Part shown: in pieces, positions 35,234 through 47,258 of the stretch | Layout: every line of letters starts with the position of its first letter | How positions within the stretch are numbered: position 1 is the first letter of the stretch | Source: Tolypocladium sp. Sup5 PDA-1 | Taxonomy: Eukaryota > Ascomycota > Sordariomycetes > Hypocreales > Ophiocordycipitaceae | Reading direction: 5' to 3' | Assembly (NCBI GenBank): GCA_000750105.3 | Contig: JPHH03000045.1 | Location: 62,001 to 126,000 of the forward strand | DNA length: 64,000 bases | Program-made: the position numbers and the translations under genes | The notes under the pieces: generated by a model | Databases searched by the model: none | What the model was told of the DNA's origin: nothing | Seen by the model: only the letters and a program-made list of their open reading frames with translations

Positions 35234-37319
35234 ATGGCTCGTCGACCCAATACTGATAATGGGACCAGTGCTCCAGAGAAGACAACGCAGAAGACTTCGA
35301 AGCAAGCCGTCAAGAACACTTCGGAGCAGGCTGTCGAGAACCATACGGAGCAGGCTATCGAGGAGATAGCAGAGCGGATTGCAGAGAGGGCCGTGGGGAA
35401 AGTCCTGGACGAGGTCCTGGAGAAAATCACCTCAAAGATCGTGGAAGATATCGCAGCCCAATTCACAGACAAGATTGCAGCGGGCATCGCGGAGAAGCTT
35501 GCCGGCAATACTTCAGACGAATCCACCACAGATAACACTCCGGACGAAGCTGCAAACAAGTCTGCAGACGAGACCGCAAAGAAGGCCAAAGCCAAGACTA
35601 GAGCCAAGGCCGAAGACAGCGCCGCAGAGGGCAGGCCCCTTCGCCGGCCTGCCCGTCAAGCAACTGCGTCGGCTGCCGGGAGCAAACGCCAAAGCCCCGA
35701 AGTGGTGGATCTGCCACCCCCAAAGCGCGCGAGAACCATGAGCGAACCCCAGCAGCGTCGCAATCCCAAACGCAAGGCCAGCGAAGAAGCGAACTACCAG
35801 GCGAGAGAAATTGCCGACTTGTCCGAGAACCTCCTCGAAGAGACGTTGAAGCCCCTGAGCGCCGCGGACATTCAAGAGTGGGGCGGATGGGCAGAAGTAG
35901 AATCGGAACCAGTAAGTGCCGCCCATGCTACGGCCTCCTCCATCTTGATCACAGGACAAGAGCTTTTACTGACTTGGTTTGGGACTAGGCTTTCTTCAAT
36001 ATCATTTTACAGCGGCTGGGAGTACCAGGAATCAAGGCAACAGAACTACTTGCCGCCGAGCAGTGGGCACTGGACTATCTGCAGTGGGTAGGCCATCCAA
36101 TGCTTGTGAACTCCATGCTGACTGATTGCTTCTAGGAAGCCGGTGTTTGGCTTGATATTCCTGTTCCAGTATGCCCCGCATCTGGAGGATGAGGACGACG
36201 ACGAGGAAGAAGAGGCCCCAGTCTGGTTTGCCAACCAGGTAAGTACGGCGCCGTCTTCGCTCAGTGATGCCCTCGCTGACATTGACATACAGACGACAAA
36301 CAACGCTTGCGCCTCTGTCGCCATACTCAACATCGTCATGAACGCAGACGAAACCGAGCTGGGCGAACAGCTCCGGGCCTTCAAAGAATCGACGCGGGAC
36401 CTCAGCACGCCCCTGCGTGGCCATAGGATAGGGTCCGATGGCTTCATCAGGGCGGCTCACAACTCGTTTGTCCGGCGCGTGGACCAGCTCAACGCGGACC
36501 TGTGCCTGGCAAACGAGGCCGATGCGGCGAGCCTCAAGCCGGGCAGGAAGCGCGCCGTCCCAAAGAAGGAAAAGAGGCATCAGCAGCCGGCGGCGTCCAA
36601 GAAGAAGAAGGCCAGCGTGGACTATGGTTTCCATTTCATTGCATACGTGCCTGCGGGTGGGCAGGTATGGGAACTCGATGGCATGAGGACCAAGCCTCGC
36701 AAGATCGGTAGGTGTAATACCACGGCTGGCTACGGGTTTGTGGCAGAGCTAACGTCTTCTGTTAGGGACGCTGGTGCCGGACGAGGACTGGACGAGCATC
36801 GCTAGACCACGGATCCAGGGCCGAATGCAGCAGTACCAGGAAAGCGAAAACGGGTTCAGCCTCCTCGCCCTTTGCCGGAGCCCCCTGGTTGCCCACAGAA
36901 ATGCCGTTGCCTCGGCTGTGGCAGAAATGCTTCACCTCCGTTCCGAGAAGCAACACGACGCCCAGTTTGTCGACATCGTCTCCGCTGACGAACCCGTTAT
37001 CGACATCGAGAGCCCGGCCGAGCTGCGTGAGTTCGGCCTCGAAAAGTCGGACATCATCAACGCGCATGTCCCGGAGTCCCACAAGGCAAGGATTTTGGAG
37101 CCAGATTTCGATGCCGAAAAGGCCTGCGCTCGACACCAGGAGCTCGTCATAGAGGCCCGGAGCGCCATGGGCACGTACCGTCAGGCGATCATCGATGTCG
37201 CGGACGAGGAGAAGCGGGTCAAGGCGCGCGAGAAGGACTACACGCCGGCGCTGCACTGCTGGATGAAGAAGCTGGCGGAGAAGGGGGTGTTGGAGGATGT
37301 GATCAAGACGTCTCGCTAA
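35234..37319 (+). CDS. UCH-family ubiquitin C-terminal hydrolase (UCHL5/BAP1-like) with long N-terminal extension
   Basis: Exons 35234-35911, 35989-36083, 36136-36238, 36293-36707 and 36766-37319 give 614 aa. The peptidase C12 domain runs from about residue 218 (WAEVESEPAFFNIILQRLG) to 440. The active site is intact: oxyanion Gln292 (WFANQ), nucleophile Cys298 (TTNNACAS), His406 (YGFHFIAYVP) and Asp421 (WELDG). LRGHRIGSDGFIRAAHNSF matches the UCHL5 helix before the crossover loop, and the loop itself carries a basic insert (GRKRAVPKKEKRHQQPAASK). A C-terminal helical tail ends YTPALHCWMKKLAEKGVLED, like the UCHL5 ULD/tail. Residues 1-215 are a charged extension with A-V/I-E/K heptad-like repeats and a nuclear signal (PPPKRAR). 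It should cleave ubiquitin from proteins, probably in the nucleus or at the proteasome. An in-frame upstream ATG at 35144 is a less likely start. Confidence 0.9.
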
Positions 37320-37686
37320 TGGCAGGTGGAGTAGGCGGGAGAGTAGACGTGACACGACTTGCTGCAGCGAGAACAGGAAACTAGGGAGGCAAGGAGTGTC
37401 GCACAGGCAGGGGGAACGGTGCTTTGAAGTATAACAGAGGCGGTAGCCCGAAGATGAGGCGGCTACATAAATCAAGCGACTTCGCTTGACTTGATCAAAG
37501 ACTCCGTGAGGATGGCAGTGTGCCATCTAGTCGATTGCATTCACAAAATGTACACACATGTAAGGCCAAGGGCCACCTTCAAGGTGACCAATCCGTATCC
37601 TCCCCCCATTTGGACTCCCAAACCCAACCATGCTCCGTTTCGTAATTGCCATTCCGGGTATGTCCAACCTCCAACCGCGATCGTCA
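37320..37686. other. intergenic spacer between convergent genes
   Basis: The 367 bp between the UCH and F-box gene stop codons shows no further gene. Confidence 0.45.
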
Positions 37687-39740
37687 TCAGTCGTCAGGAT
37701 ATTGCTCCTTGATGTTGGACACGAACGTGCACGTTGCGCGATCAAACCTCTTGAAGAACTTCCCTGCTAGGGGGAACATGCTGTCGTCGACTTGATTTGC
37801 ATCGTGAATAAGTTCAATGTTGTCGGCGGCAACCACGTGCGGCTCAGAGCCGGTGCTTGGGCTGCTGGGTGTTAGTTGAACCTCGCCGGTGCTGTCGGAG
37901 AGGAGTACTCACAAACACATGAAATAGAATTGGTTGGGAGGCCGCACGGGTATTGACGGCTGGTCTGCGGCATCCCTATCTGCCTGTTCATCCAGGTCTC
38001 TGGCGTGTGTCACGGGCAAGTGCCTGGTCCCTTGGTCGGACCAGCCGGTGACGACGCCGGTCCAACCGTATCGTCGATGCCGAAAGACTTGACCGATCTT
38101 GAAAGGGACCGACTGATTGCCAAACACGCTTCTCCGAAAGACCGGTGGCACAAGATCGTCCTGGTCCCGCACAAGTCGCCAGTGCTCCCACGGGTCACCG
38201 AGACCCCGGTTGGCGTGGCGAGCAAACCCATTGCCCAGCGGCGCGAAGCTGTTGTACATTGGCCAGAGATACTTTTCAACCAGCCACGCGTCTTCGGGCC
38301 ACGAGCCCGCGAATCGCCGAAGGAAGCTTGCCAAACGGTCGTCCCACTCGAACGTGTTGGGCGCCGTCAGCATCAATGGAGCCCACAGCGACGAATAGAG
38401 CGCGGCCTCCATGTTCATGGAGCTGTTGCCGCGTAGGAGCTGGCTCAACTCGGGATGGGCATCGTCCTGCAACTCCAACACCCTGGCAAAGGTCGCCTTG
38501 ACGTTTTGCGCCGTCCGCAGCGCGATGGCTAATGTTGGCACCGGCGCGAGCAGTACATCGGCGCTTGATTGCCATCCAAAATGCGCCAGCAAGCCTTGGA
38601 GGCCGGCTGATGGTACTTCGTCGTCGAAGCTGTATGGGTCGAGATACATGCGCTCTCGAGGTTCATCGTTGCTGTCCACAGGCGCTCCATCAAGCGTCTG
38701 TCCAGGGGCGGCAAAGACGATGGCGTGAACGTGACTCGGAAACGCGCAGCACTGGGCCGTTAGCCCCAGCCGAGCCGCGAGGCAGCAGAAGATGGCGCTC
38801 GAGATGATTGGAATAGAGTCGTGGTCTTCATGGCGGAGGGCCTGGCCGATCAGGAGGTTCCGCAGATTCCGATAGTTTCGCTCTGGATTCTGCAATCCAG
38901 CCAGGCCGTTGGCGCGGAGCCAGCGATTCAAGGCGAGTGCCTTCTGGCGCGTCGTCAGCTCGTCGAGATTGGGCTGGCTGGCTCGGAATTCGTCAACCCT
39001 CTCGTCAAGCATTTGAGAAATCTACGCGGAGAGGAGTCAGCGTCTTTGTCTCGAAAAGACCACTACCAATGGGAGGAGTGAAACGCACGTCATCAAGATC
39101 ACCAAACTGATCGTGTAACACAAACAAGTCGAATGCGCCAAGCGCTCGCTCAAGACGCACGCCGGCGACCTGGGCATCAAGCGAATCACGTTCTAGACGA
39201 AGCCTGTGCCATTCCTCAATGGCGATGCTTCTGTGGATGCTGTCGAGAAGCGCATTGCCGTAATACCTGAGATCGGTTTTAATACAAGCAGAACCCACAC
39301 CAGGGGCAGGGGACGAGGTGCAGTTGTTACCTCCGGGCCAAGTAGTCATCAGCCGACTCATCTGTCTGGCATTGTCCTAAGAGAAAGTCCTTGGCATCGT
39401 ATCCGAGACGAGCTATGGCCTCGAATCGCTTTAAGCGACCAACCTTGGTGGCGATGATGTCGTCAAGGAGGCTCGCCACGAGGCTGTTCTGCCGCGTCCT
39501 CAGACCGAACAGGTGCTTCCACTCCACCTCGGCCACCTTGAGCCGGAGCTTGTGTCGAAACCCGTGATCCGGGTGCCAGTATCTAAACGACTCGCGACAG
39601 TGCAATCGCCAGAGCAACGGCTCATTGGCAAGCCTGTGGAACCGGCGGGAGAGCAGCTGCAGGCCTCGGAGATTGTCCCTCGGCGACACATAGTACAGGA
39701 GGTGCTGGATGATTTCGTCTGGGACCCTGTCCAAAGACAT
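37687..39740 (-). CDS. FBXO21-like protein: F-box, SirB1-type and YccV-like domains
   Basis: Exons 39740-39331, 39266-39089, 39021-37913 and 37864-37687 give 624 aa. An F-box sits at residues about 4-45 (LDRVPDEIIQHLLYYVSPRDNL then LLSRRFHRLANEPLLWR). A SirB1/transglutaminase-like region follows around 215-400 (LRANGLAGLQNPERNYRNLRN, IPIISSAIFCCLAARLGLTAQ, CAFPSHVHAIV). A hemimethylated-DNA-binding YccV/HspQ-type domain is at about 500-600 (FKIGQVFRHRRYGWTGVVTGW, NQFYFMC, then VVAADNIELI). This order is that of animal FBXO21, a substrate receptor of an SCF ubiquitin ligase. The last intron interrupts the YccV domain (FMCF-SPSTGSEPH), and all phases close. It is divergent from the spindle pole gene. 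Substrates in fungi are unknown to me. Confidence 0.9.
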
Positions 39741-40356
39741 GGCAGCCCATTTGATTGAGGGGGGATTCGACTGCCCGCGCTGCCGTGGCCCGCGAGAGAT
39801 ATTGGGGGTGGCGAGGAGCCGCTGCGCGCCCGAGGCTGAATCAGGGAGGCGAAGCAAAGATCAAGGGACGGCTGCCGCCCGGCGCGTTGAACAGATGAGA
39901 GCAGATACGAGGAACAGTCTGCGGCCACGCATGATGAGATGGGCATGAGATGAAGCCGTCGGCGTTGATATAGGATCTGAGGCGAAGGCAGATTGATGCC
40001 ATCAGACAGCGGGGTCGTCTGATTGGCCCGGTATCGCGGGCCCCCATTGGCTGCACACCTACCCGCGCGCTAGGCTAAAACGGGGTAGAAAGTAAACAAG
40101 CCCGACACGCGCCTCGGTGCCACGGATCCACGCTGCATAGCATGACGTGAATGCCTCCTTCGCCTGCACAACAGCAGCCTCAACCTCGAACGCCCTCTCA
40201 CCCTCTCGCCCTCTCGCCCTCTCGCCCTTTGCTCTCCTCGCTACTAGGCCCGCGTCGGCCATGACACGCACCGCCACGACCACGAGCAGCTGCGTCGACT
40301 ACCACCACTGAACGCGCGCAACATCCAGCATCACCAACTCCTCGACGCCCGCCGCC
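39741..40356. promoter_or_regulatory. divergent promoter region with CCCTCTCG octamer repeat
   Basis: A 616 bp spacer between divergent starts. On the plus strand it contains four head-to-tail octamers, CCCTCTCA then three CCCTCTCG (40193-40224), about 135 nt before the ATG of the spindle pole gene. CT-rich tracts like this are common near fungal transcription starts. Confidence 0.5.
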
Positions 40357-43300
40357 ATGGTCCAGCCAGGCTTCGGCGGCGCGCTCGACACCCCGCGGAC
40401 CAACATTGACGACGCTACCTACCTCAGCCGAGCCCCCGACTTTGCAGACATCTCCCAGGAGGCTTCGTTCCAGTCGCCGGGCAAAGATGGCAACCTTCTC
40501 CAGCAACTCCGCAACGGTCGCTCCAACGGCATAAACCTCAGAACCCCACGCCAGAGAGAGCGAGGGCCGCTGTCGGATCGACGAAATCTGCCCCCCAGCG
40601 TCGGCGGCGCCGAGTTCACGCCCATGCTCAAGTCGGCCACGAGGAACAGCGCACGTCGGCATGGCAAGGAGAATGGCGCGGCCGTCCCAAACACGCCGAG
40701 CCTCGACAGGATTGACGAAGACGACATGACCCCGATCCCGCGCATCGACACGTCCATTTTTTTGGGCTCTCGAAACCAATCATACTTGGACAACACATTG
40801 CCTCAGGTCGACAGCAGTAGTGTTGCGTCGACGCCAATGGCTTTGCAGCCGCGCCGAGGCGGGGATAAGGGCCCCCTGCAGGATGGAAACCAGCTGTCAC
40901 TTCGCGAGCAGGAAAATGTCATCGACCGCATCGAAAAGGAGAACTTTGGTCTCAAGCTCAAGATCCATTTTCTCGAGGACGCATTGCGCAAGGCTGGCCC
41001 TGGCTTCAGCGAGGCAGCTCTCAAGGAGAACACCGAACTGAAGGTCGACAAGGTCACGATGCAAAGAGAGCTTCATCGGTATAAGAAGCACTTGACCAGC
41101 GCCGAGCGCGACCTCGAAACCTATCGACAGCAGATGTTGGAGCTACAAGAAAAGGCCAAGCGTAAGCACGCCGACGAAAACCAACGCGCCGAGCTGGACC
41201 AGCTCCAGAAGACACTAGAAGAGCGGGAGGCCGACATTGACGACCTCCAACGCCAACTCGACCAGAGCCAGCGTGACCAGGACGAAGTAGAGAAGCTCAA
41301 AGACAACATCGAGGACCTGGAGGCCGATTTGCGCGAAAGGGGCCGAATAATTACGGAACGCGAAGACCAACTTGAAGACCTCAGGGATAAACTGGATGAG
41401 GCAGAGGACAAAGCCAGGGACTCTCAGCGGAGAGCCATCGAACTCGAGCAGGCGGACCGGCAGAGTGAAGAGCTGGAAGAGGCCAAGGACACAATCCAAG
41501 ACCTTGAGCGGAATATTCGCCATCTCGAAGAACAGCTCGACGACATGAAGGACAAGCTGGTGGAGGCCTCAACCCAGCAACAGCGAGCGGAACGTGACCT
41601 GGAAGAATTACAAGAAGAGATGGCGGATAAATCCGTGGTCACCAAAGGCCTTTCACGGCAAATCGAGGAAAAGGTTTCCCGACTGCAGGAGGAGCTGGAC
41701 AAGTCTGGCAAGGAGTACGCCGGCCTAGAAAAGGAGCTTACCAGTGCCAACGACGAAAACGCTGAGCTCCAAGCTACTCTGAAGGAATTGCGACAGGATC
41801 GGAACAATTTTAAGCTAGGCAGAGAGTCTGAGTCGGTCCGGGTTCAAGAGCTGGAGACCGAGCTCTTGACTGTAGCCGACGAGAGAGATTTGCTGCAATC
41901 TCGCCACGATTCTCTCACCCAAGAATCGACCTCGCTCCAGCAAGATGTCCACAAGCTGGAAAAGGAAGTGGAAGAGCTCGAAAAGAACCTGTCGCAGGAG
42001 AGAGAGTACGCCATGGAGATCGAGAAGGACCTCCGCAACCAATACCGAGACGAGATTGAACGACTTAACGACGAGGTGTCCGATCTACAAGCCGAAATAC
42101 GAGAAAAGGACAACTTATACGATAATGACAGCGAGAAGTGGGGAAATGACAAGCAGACTCTAGAGTCTGAGCGGGAGCGGGCTGAAGAAAAAGCTGCTGG
42201 CCTTCAAAGAACCATCGACCGACTCCGACAGGCAGAGGGCAACCTGTCCGACAAGGAGTCCAAGTTAAAAGAGGCCATTGAGAGTGAGGCAGAGCGTCAC
42301 AAGAGTGAGGAATCCGTCATGACTCGACAGATTGACGACCTCCAGGATGCCTTGGAGACGCGCCAGGGGCTTCTCACAAACCTGCGGAATGAGTTGTCAA
42401 CGGTGCGCGACGAGCTTCGCCAGACGCAGATTGACTACCAATCACAAGTCAACAAGGTCGTGGCCCTGGAAGACGAAGTCGAGGTGCTACAGACGAAGTC
42501 GGGTGGGAGACCAGGCCCAGAGCTGGAGGCGGCCAAGCGAGAGTGCGAGAGGCTCAAGGCACAGCTGAGTGAGCTTCGACAAGCAGCAGACTCGGCACGC
42601 GCAGCCAACACTGCCTCGGAACACGGTGCACAGCAATCTACGGAATCAATGGCACGGCTGAAGTGGCAGCTCTCGGACGCGACATCTCAACTGGAGAAGG
42701 CAACGAAGGACAAGCAGTCGCTGCAGGATCAACTGGCGACTCTCAGCGTGGAGCTCCACTCGGTCAGGACATCACTCGCTGAGGCCAGGGCAGAGCGCGA
42801 TGAACTCGATGGCCAGCTCCGCCGAGCCAACTCGCACGACAACGACTCTCTCCAAGTGGACCAGGAGCGGCTGGATCTTCGAACAGCCAAGATGAAGCTC
42901 GACAATGAAGTCCGGCGCCTCAAGGACGAAAACAAGGCGTTGTTTGAGCAGCGCGCAGCGGTGGAGAAGACTCTGGAGGACGAAATCGACAAGGCGGCTG
43001 CGGAAGAGGGGCGCCTGGGACAGGAGGTCCTGCAGCTTCAGGCCAAGATTCGGCAGTCTTCATCGTCTGGGAGCCACGATTTGATTGCAGCTCGCCGAAC
43101 GATTCGTGACCTGGAACGACGCATCCAGGATTATGAAGCCCAGCTTGCGAATGTCCCGATGCCAGACGGCGCAGACAATACCAGCGACATGTCGACAATG
43201 CGAAAGGATCTGATGGCCTCCCGCCAGATGGAACTGGAATTCTTGCAGCGGGAATCGGCTCATCGGGATGTAGTCAAGGGGCTCAAGCGGCAGGTCACTG

Positions 43301-44467
43301 ACCTGGAACGGCAACTACATGACAACGAAGTGTCTCGGCTGATAGAGTCGCCTGGACCCTCGCCCGCCAAGTCGGATCGCAACGGGGAACTGCGACAGCA
43401 ACTCTCTGATGCCCACCGATCTGTTCAAGGCCTGAGGTCCAGGAGCCGCGAGGGTGAACGAATGGCGGCAGAGGCAACTCAGGATCTGCAGAGGCAGCTG
43501 AACGATCTCGAGGACCAGAAGGTTGTGCTCGAGGAGGTTCTCGAGGACGCAAGACAGCAGGCCGAAGAGACGGCTGCCCAGCATGAAAAGGCGATGCGTC
43601 GTATGCATCACAAGCTGGACAAGGCGGAGCGCGATCGCAACGCCGCGACAGCTTCGCAGACAGAGCACAGCAAACACGGCCGCCACCTGCGTAAGACCCA
43701 GGCCGAGATTGAGAACCTCGAGCACGACGTCTGCCAGCAGCAAGAGCTGATCGATGGCCTCGTCGCGGCGGAATCGTCCCTGCGACGCAAACTCGAGCGC
43801 GCGCGCAGCGAACGCGCCGCCTACCGCATGAGCGCCGAGAAGCTCCAGCGAGATATCCAGCGCCTCAAGACGGCAGCTGCACCACAAGACCAGTACGCGC
43901 TCGTCAAGCACCGCGCAACAGACGACGCGCTGGAGACGGTCGTCCGCGCGGCAGAGGGCGCCGAGGAGCGCCACAAGAAGGAGCTCCGTGGCATGGTGAT
44001 GCAGATGGAGTGGATGCAGGCCCGGTGGGAGCGCGAGGCGTCGCTGCGGTCCGACGCCGCGTACGCGAAGAAGTTTGTCCAACTGCAGCTCGACGTGGCC
44101 AACGCTTGGTATGTCCCAGATCCCTTGACCCTGCAGCATAATATGGCAGCTAACTCGCCCGAACAGCAACAAAGCCCAGCTCCGCGAGCTCGAGCACATC
44201 CGCATCAACCTCCTCCACAACCGCAAGCCCCTCGCCCTCCCCCCGCCGCCCTCGAGCGGCCTGACCAGCACGGGGTTGAAGACAAAGGCGTCATCTATCC
44301 GCCCGTTCTTCGTCGCCGCGCGCTTCATAGCCCGCATGCGCATCTCGGCGCGCGGCTGGGCCAAGCAGGAGGTCGTGCGGCGCAAGCTCGCCGCCGCCTC
44401 GGAGGAGCAGCGCCGCGTCAAGCGCTCCAGGCAGCTCAAGGTGGTGCGGACCGAGGAGGTGTGCTGA
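40357..44467 (+). CDS. spindle pole body protein with CM1 and PACT domains (Pcp1/PcpA/Spc110-like)
   Basis: Exons 40357-44108 and 44167-44467 give 1350 aa. Residues 1-185 are disordered and Ser/Thr-Pro-rich (FQSPGKDG, MTPIPRID). The centrosomin motif 1 lies at about 189-260 (IEKENFGLKLKIHFLEDALRK), the part that binds and activates gamma-tubulin complexes. From there to about 1250 the protein is almost continuous coiled coil. The C-terminus has a PACT-type targeting domain (INLLHNRKPLALPPPP, IRPFFVAARFIARMRISARGW). CM1 plus PACT is the plan of S. pombe Pcp1 and A. nidulans PcpA and links microtubule nucleation to the inner spindle pole. Reading through the 58-nt intron would lose the PACT domain; splicing TG-C gives VANACNKAQLREL. 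The start ATG follows GCCGCC. Confidence 0.93.
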
Positions 44468-45122
44468 GAGACGTGTTTCTAGTACACGTTGTTTTGGAGA
44501 TGGGCTGCTATTGTTGTCGTTGGGTAGAGGCTTCTCGCGTGTGGCAGCGGGTGATGGTGGGCCGTGGGAGATGGACACTTGATGGTGGTTGGTTGCCTTT
44601 TCCGGTTTTACATGACACTCCTGGCTGGACAGGGAAATAGGAACGAGCATTGGGCACAGGCGTTGGGGGATACTGAGAGACCAAAGTCATTGGGCGGCTG
44701 TCTCTATGCTTCATTTAGCACAGCCGTGAATGGCATAGCACCTTTCCCAACACCCATTTTTTGGTATTCCACGCCGAGACCCCTAACACGTACGCCATGC
44801 CGGATATCGTCATGGTAAGAAAACGCATCTTCAGGAAACACCGCAGTGAAAGCATGAAAGACGTCATAAGTCAAAATAAGCCTCCGTAATCCCCCCGCGA
44901 ACGAATTGCCCTACTTGACAGGAAATAATTATACCCAAAAAATGCGAAATAAGACCAAGCATTCGTTACCCCGTTTTCCCAGGGTATCGCCCATCCGAGC
45001 CATCAAGTCATATCCACAAGCGAGAGACAGGCGACAAATATCGCCCGGAAGTGCCGCAGAGAGTCCATGTACAGAGAAAGTTGGTATCGAGTACCAGCTC
45101 TGCCTCGACCGAGACCGTAAAT
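44468..45122. other. intergenic spacer between convergent genes
   Basis: About 655 bp between the spindle pole gene and metacaspase stops; no further gene is seen. Confidence 0.45.
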
Positions 45123-47258
45123 TTACATGACGAACAACAAATTCGTGTCTGAACGCGTTAGACGAGAGGCATGCTTTGCATAGCGGCCGAGCACTTACTA
45201 AGTGGGTGACTGCAAGAGAGCTGAGGCTTCTGCGTGTATTTCGTGGCCAGCTCGTCTCGGATGCTGTTGAGCAGCTGCACATAGCTCTGCTGGGGATTCT
45301 TCTTGAGGGCGGTGACAAAGGCCCAGGACATGGCGCCGGTGGCCTGAGAGGCGATCGTGGCGTCGGCACTAATAGAGCATTGTCAGTCCATCCCATGCTA
45401 TTAGAAGAGAGGGCAGTGAAGCCAATGCGAGCGATGAAAAGGAGCAACTTTGCTCAACGGCGTTCCGCAGTCCCAACGCAACCCGTCGCCTTGGATGTCA
45501 AGCTACAACTTTAGCAGTTGTACTTGACACCCAAGGCGTCCAAAACCATGCACAAGAATAAATAATCACAGAAGTATCGAAGATGTCCGGCCATCCATGC
45601 CGCGCCATTGTGCAGCCAGCGCACGGACACATGTCAACACCAAACGCCTTGCGCCGATGTGTGTCTTGTGAAGAGTCCTGCCACTCTCTCCTGACAATTT
45701 CATACCAGAGTCTCCTCACCGCTCAAAAGCTCCACCGGGGATGAATCAAAGACACAACGCTCATAACCAGATCGGGAACATTGGGACTTGCTGCGAGGGG
45801 TCGTGCTGTTGCAAAGGGTGGAAGGGGTAATAGAGGGACGGGCAAACCCACGATGTCTGATCGTCTTTGCTGCCGGACAGCATGATGACGTCTGCGGGGG
45901 ACGTCTTGGTGGCGAGGGCACGGCTGTGGGCCTCTTCGCCGCTCGTGGCCTTCTTGAAGAAGCTCATGATGTTGTTGGCGACACCGCCAAGGTCGCCCTG
46001 GCTGTACGAGGAAATGACGCCGAGCAGCCCTTGGCCAGCCTCCTTGGCAAGGTTCGGTTCCTTGAGGATGCCTTGGGTCGAGTAGATGTAAGGAAGATCG
46101 AGGGCAGTGCCAGAATGGCAGGAGTCGAAAATGGCCGTCAGTCTCACGCCGCCCTGCAGGGGCCGAACCATGATCCTGTGCATCTCGTCGTCGGTAATGT
46201 GGCCGGTCTGTCGGAAATCAACCGGGTAAATAACCTCGTCATACCCATCAGGCTCGTCGCCGTCGAGATCCTTTGTTTGCCCGCCGTGGCCTGGCAAGCA
46301 CCTGTTAGAAGCAGCGCACGTGCGGTGATGGGACTACGTTGGACATTCGTACCAGAGTAGTGGAAGAAGAGAGAGTCGTTTGGTCGGGCATCCTTGACTA
46401 GCCAGTGCATAGCACGTAGAATGTTTTGCTTTGTGGGCTGGCTCATGGGGTTCTGCTGGTCATCTGTCAGGATAACCATGTCCTCCCTCTTGTAACCAAA
46501 ATTCTCCGCAAGGTATGCTGTCATGTTCCGCACGTCGTTGATGCACCCTCGGAGCTGACCGCGTTGACCAAAGTAGTTGATGCCGATCAGCAGTGCTTTC
46601 CTGCGACCCGAGCAATTGGAATATCGGAAAGCATAGCCTTGGGGGGCGCCATGCCCAAACTGCTGGGGACCCGCCGGAGGAGCTGGCGGGCCGCTCGGCC
46701 GTCCTTGAGGATAAAGGCCCTGTTGTGGCGGGGGCATGCCTGTGGGAGCAATTAGCACAGAGGGCGTGCAGAAGGAACTGTTCTCCATGGCGCATCCATA
46801 CCAGAACTCGGCCGCGAGTTGTAGCTTGGCTGAGGGGCCGGATGGCTGTAGGGACTGGGGCCACCGTACTGCTGCTGAGGAGTAGGTGTGTGTTGTTGCT
46901 GCTGTCGACGAGTGAGCGATGCGCACAACGGTTATCGGAGCCCTTGGCGGTATGAGACGGGGCAAGTCGGTCCTACCTGGTACGCATACTGCTGCTGAGG
47001 TGGCGGCTGGTGGTAGCCATAGGCGGCGGGCTGGGGGGAAGGATGTCCTTGCTGCGGGTAGCCGTTGTAGCTTTGTTGAGGAGGAGGCCTGCGGGAAAGC
47101 TAGGTTAGGTCTGGGTATGTCCATGGGTGACGACGGGAGACGGCTGGTCGACGAGAGTCTCACTGGTAGTAGTTGACCTGATACTGCTGCTGCGGGGGGA
47201 CGTAGCCGCTGCCGCCGCCGCCGCCGCCGCCGCCGCCGTAGCTGGGATACGCCGACAT
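45123..47258 (-). CDS. type I metacaspase with Gly/Gln/Pro-rich prodomain
   Basis: Seven exons: 47258-47164, 47088-46977, 46901-46802, 46739-46353, 46290-45852, 45368-45199 and 45148-45123, giving 442 aa. The prodomain (about 1-130) has nine consecutive Gly then Gln/Pro/Tyr-rich sequence, as in yeast Mca1. The p20-like region starts FRYSNCSGRRKALLIGINYF. The catalytic dyad is intact: His233 (YSGHGGQ) and Cys289 (IFDSCHSGT). The p10-like part contains SGSKDDQTS then ADATIASQATGAMSW and ends HPLNTNLLFVM. Metacaspases are Ca-dependent, Arg/Lys-specific cysteine proteases acting in proteostasis, ageing and death. Intron 5 (45851-45369, 483 nt) is far longer than other introns in the window and contains a strong hairpin. 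The last exon is only 26 nt but restores the conserved C-terminus. Confidence 0.93.
45487..45538. repeat. inverted repeat/hairpin inside metacaspase intron 5
   Basis: Arms 45487-45510 and 45516-45538 pair over about 22 bp with a 5-nt loop (TTAGC), one A/C mismatch and one bulged C. The arms read CTTGG-TGTCAAG-TACAACT and its complement. It lies in the 483-nt intron of the metacaspase gene. Confidence 0.85.
47210..47239. repeat. (CCG)n trinucleotide repeat in metacaspase exon 1
   Basis: About nine uninterrupted CCG triplets on the plus strand encode the polyglycine run of the metacaspase prodomain on the minus strand. Such repeats tend to vary in length between strains. Confidence 0.85.

Noticed and set aside
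43315..44439. 374-codon antisense frame within the spindle pole gene
   Set aside because: The sense frame has clear coiled-coil and PACT sequence; the antisense frame is a by-product of GC-rich codon use.
45498..45719. Coding continuation of the metacaspase after SKDDQTS by read-through
   Set aside because: Read-through ends quickly and loses the conserved ADATIASQATGAMSW segment, which is found intact after the 483-nt intron.
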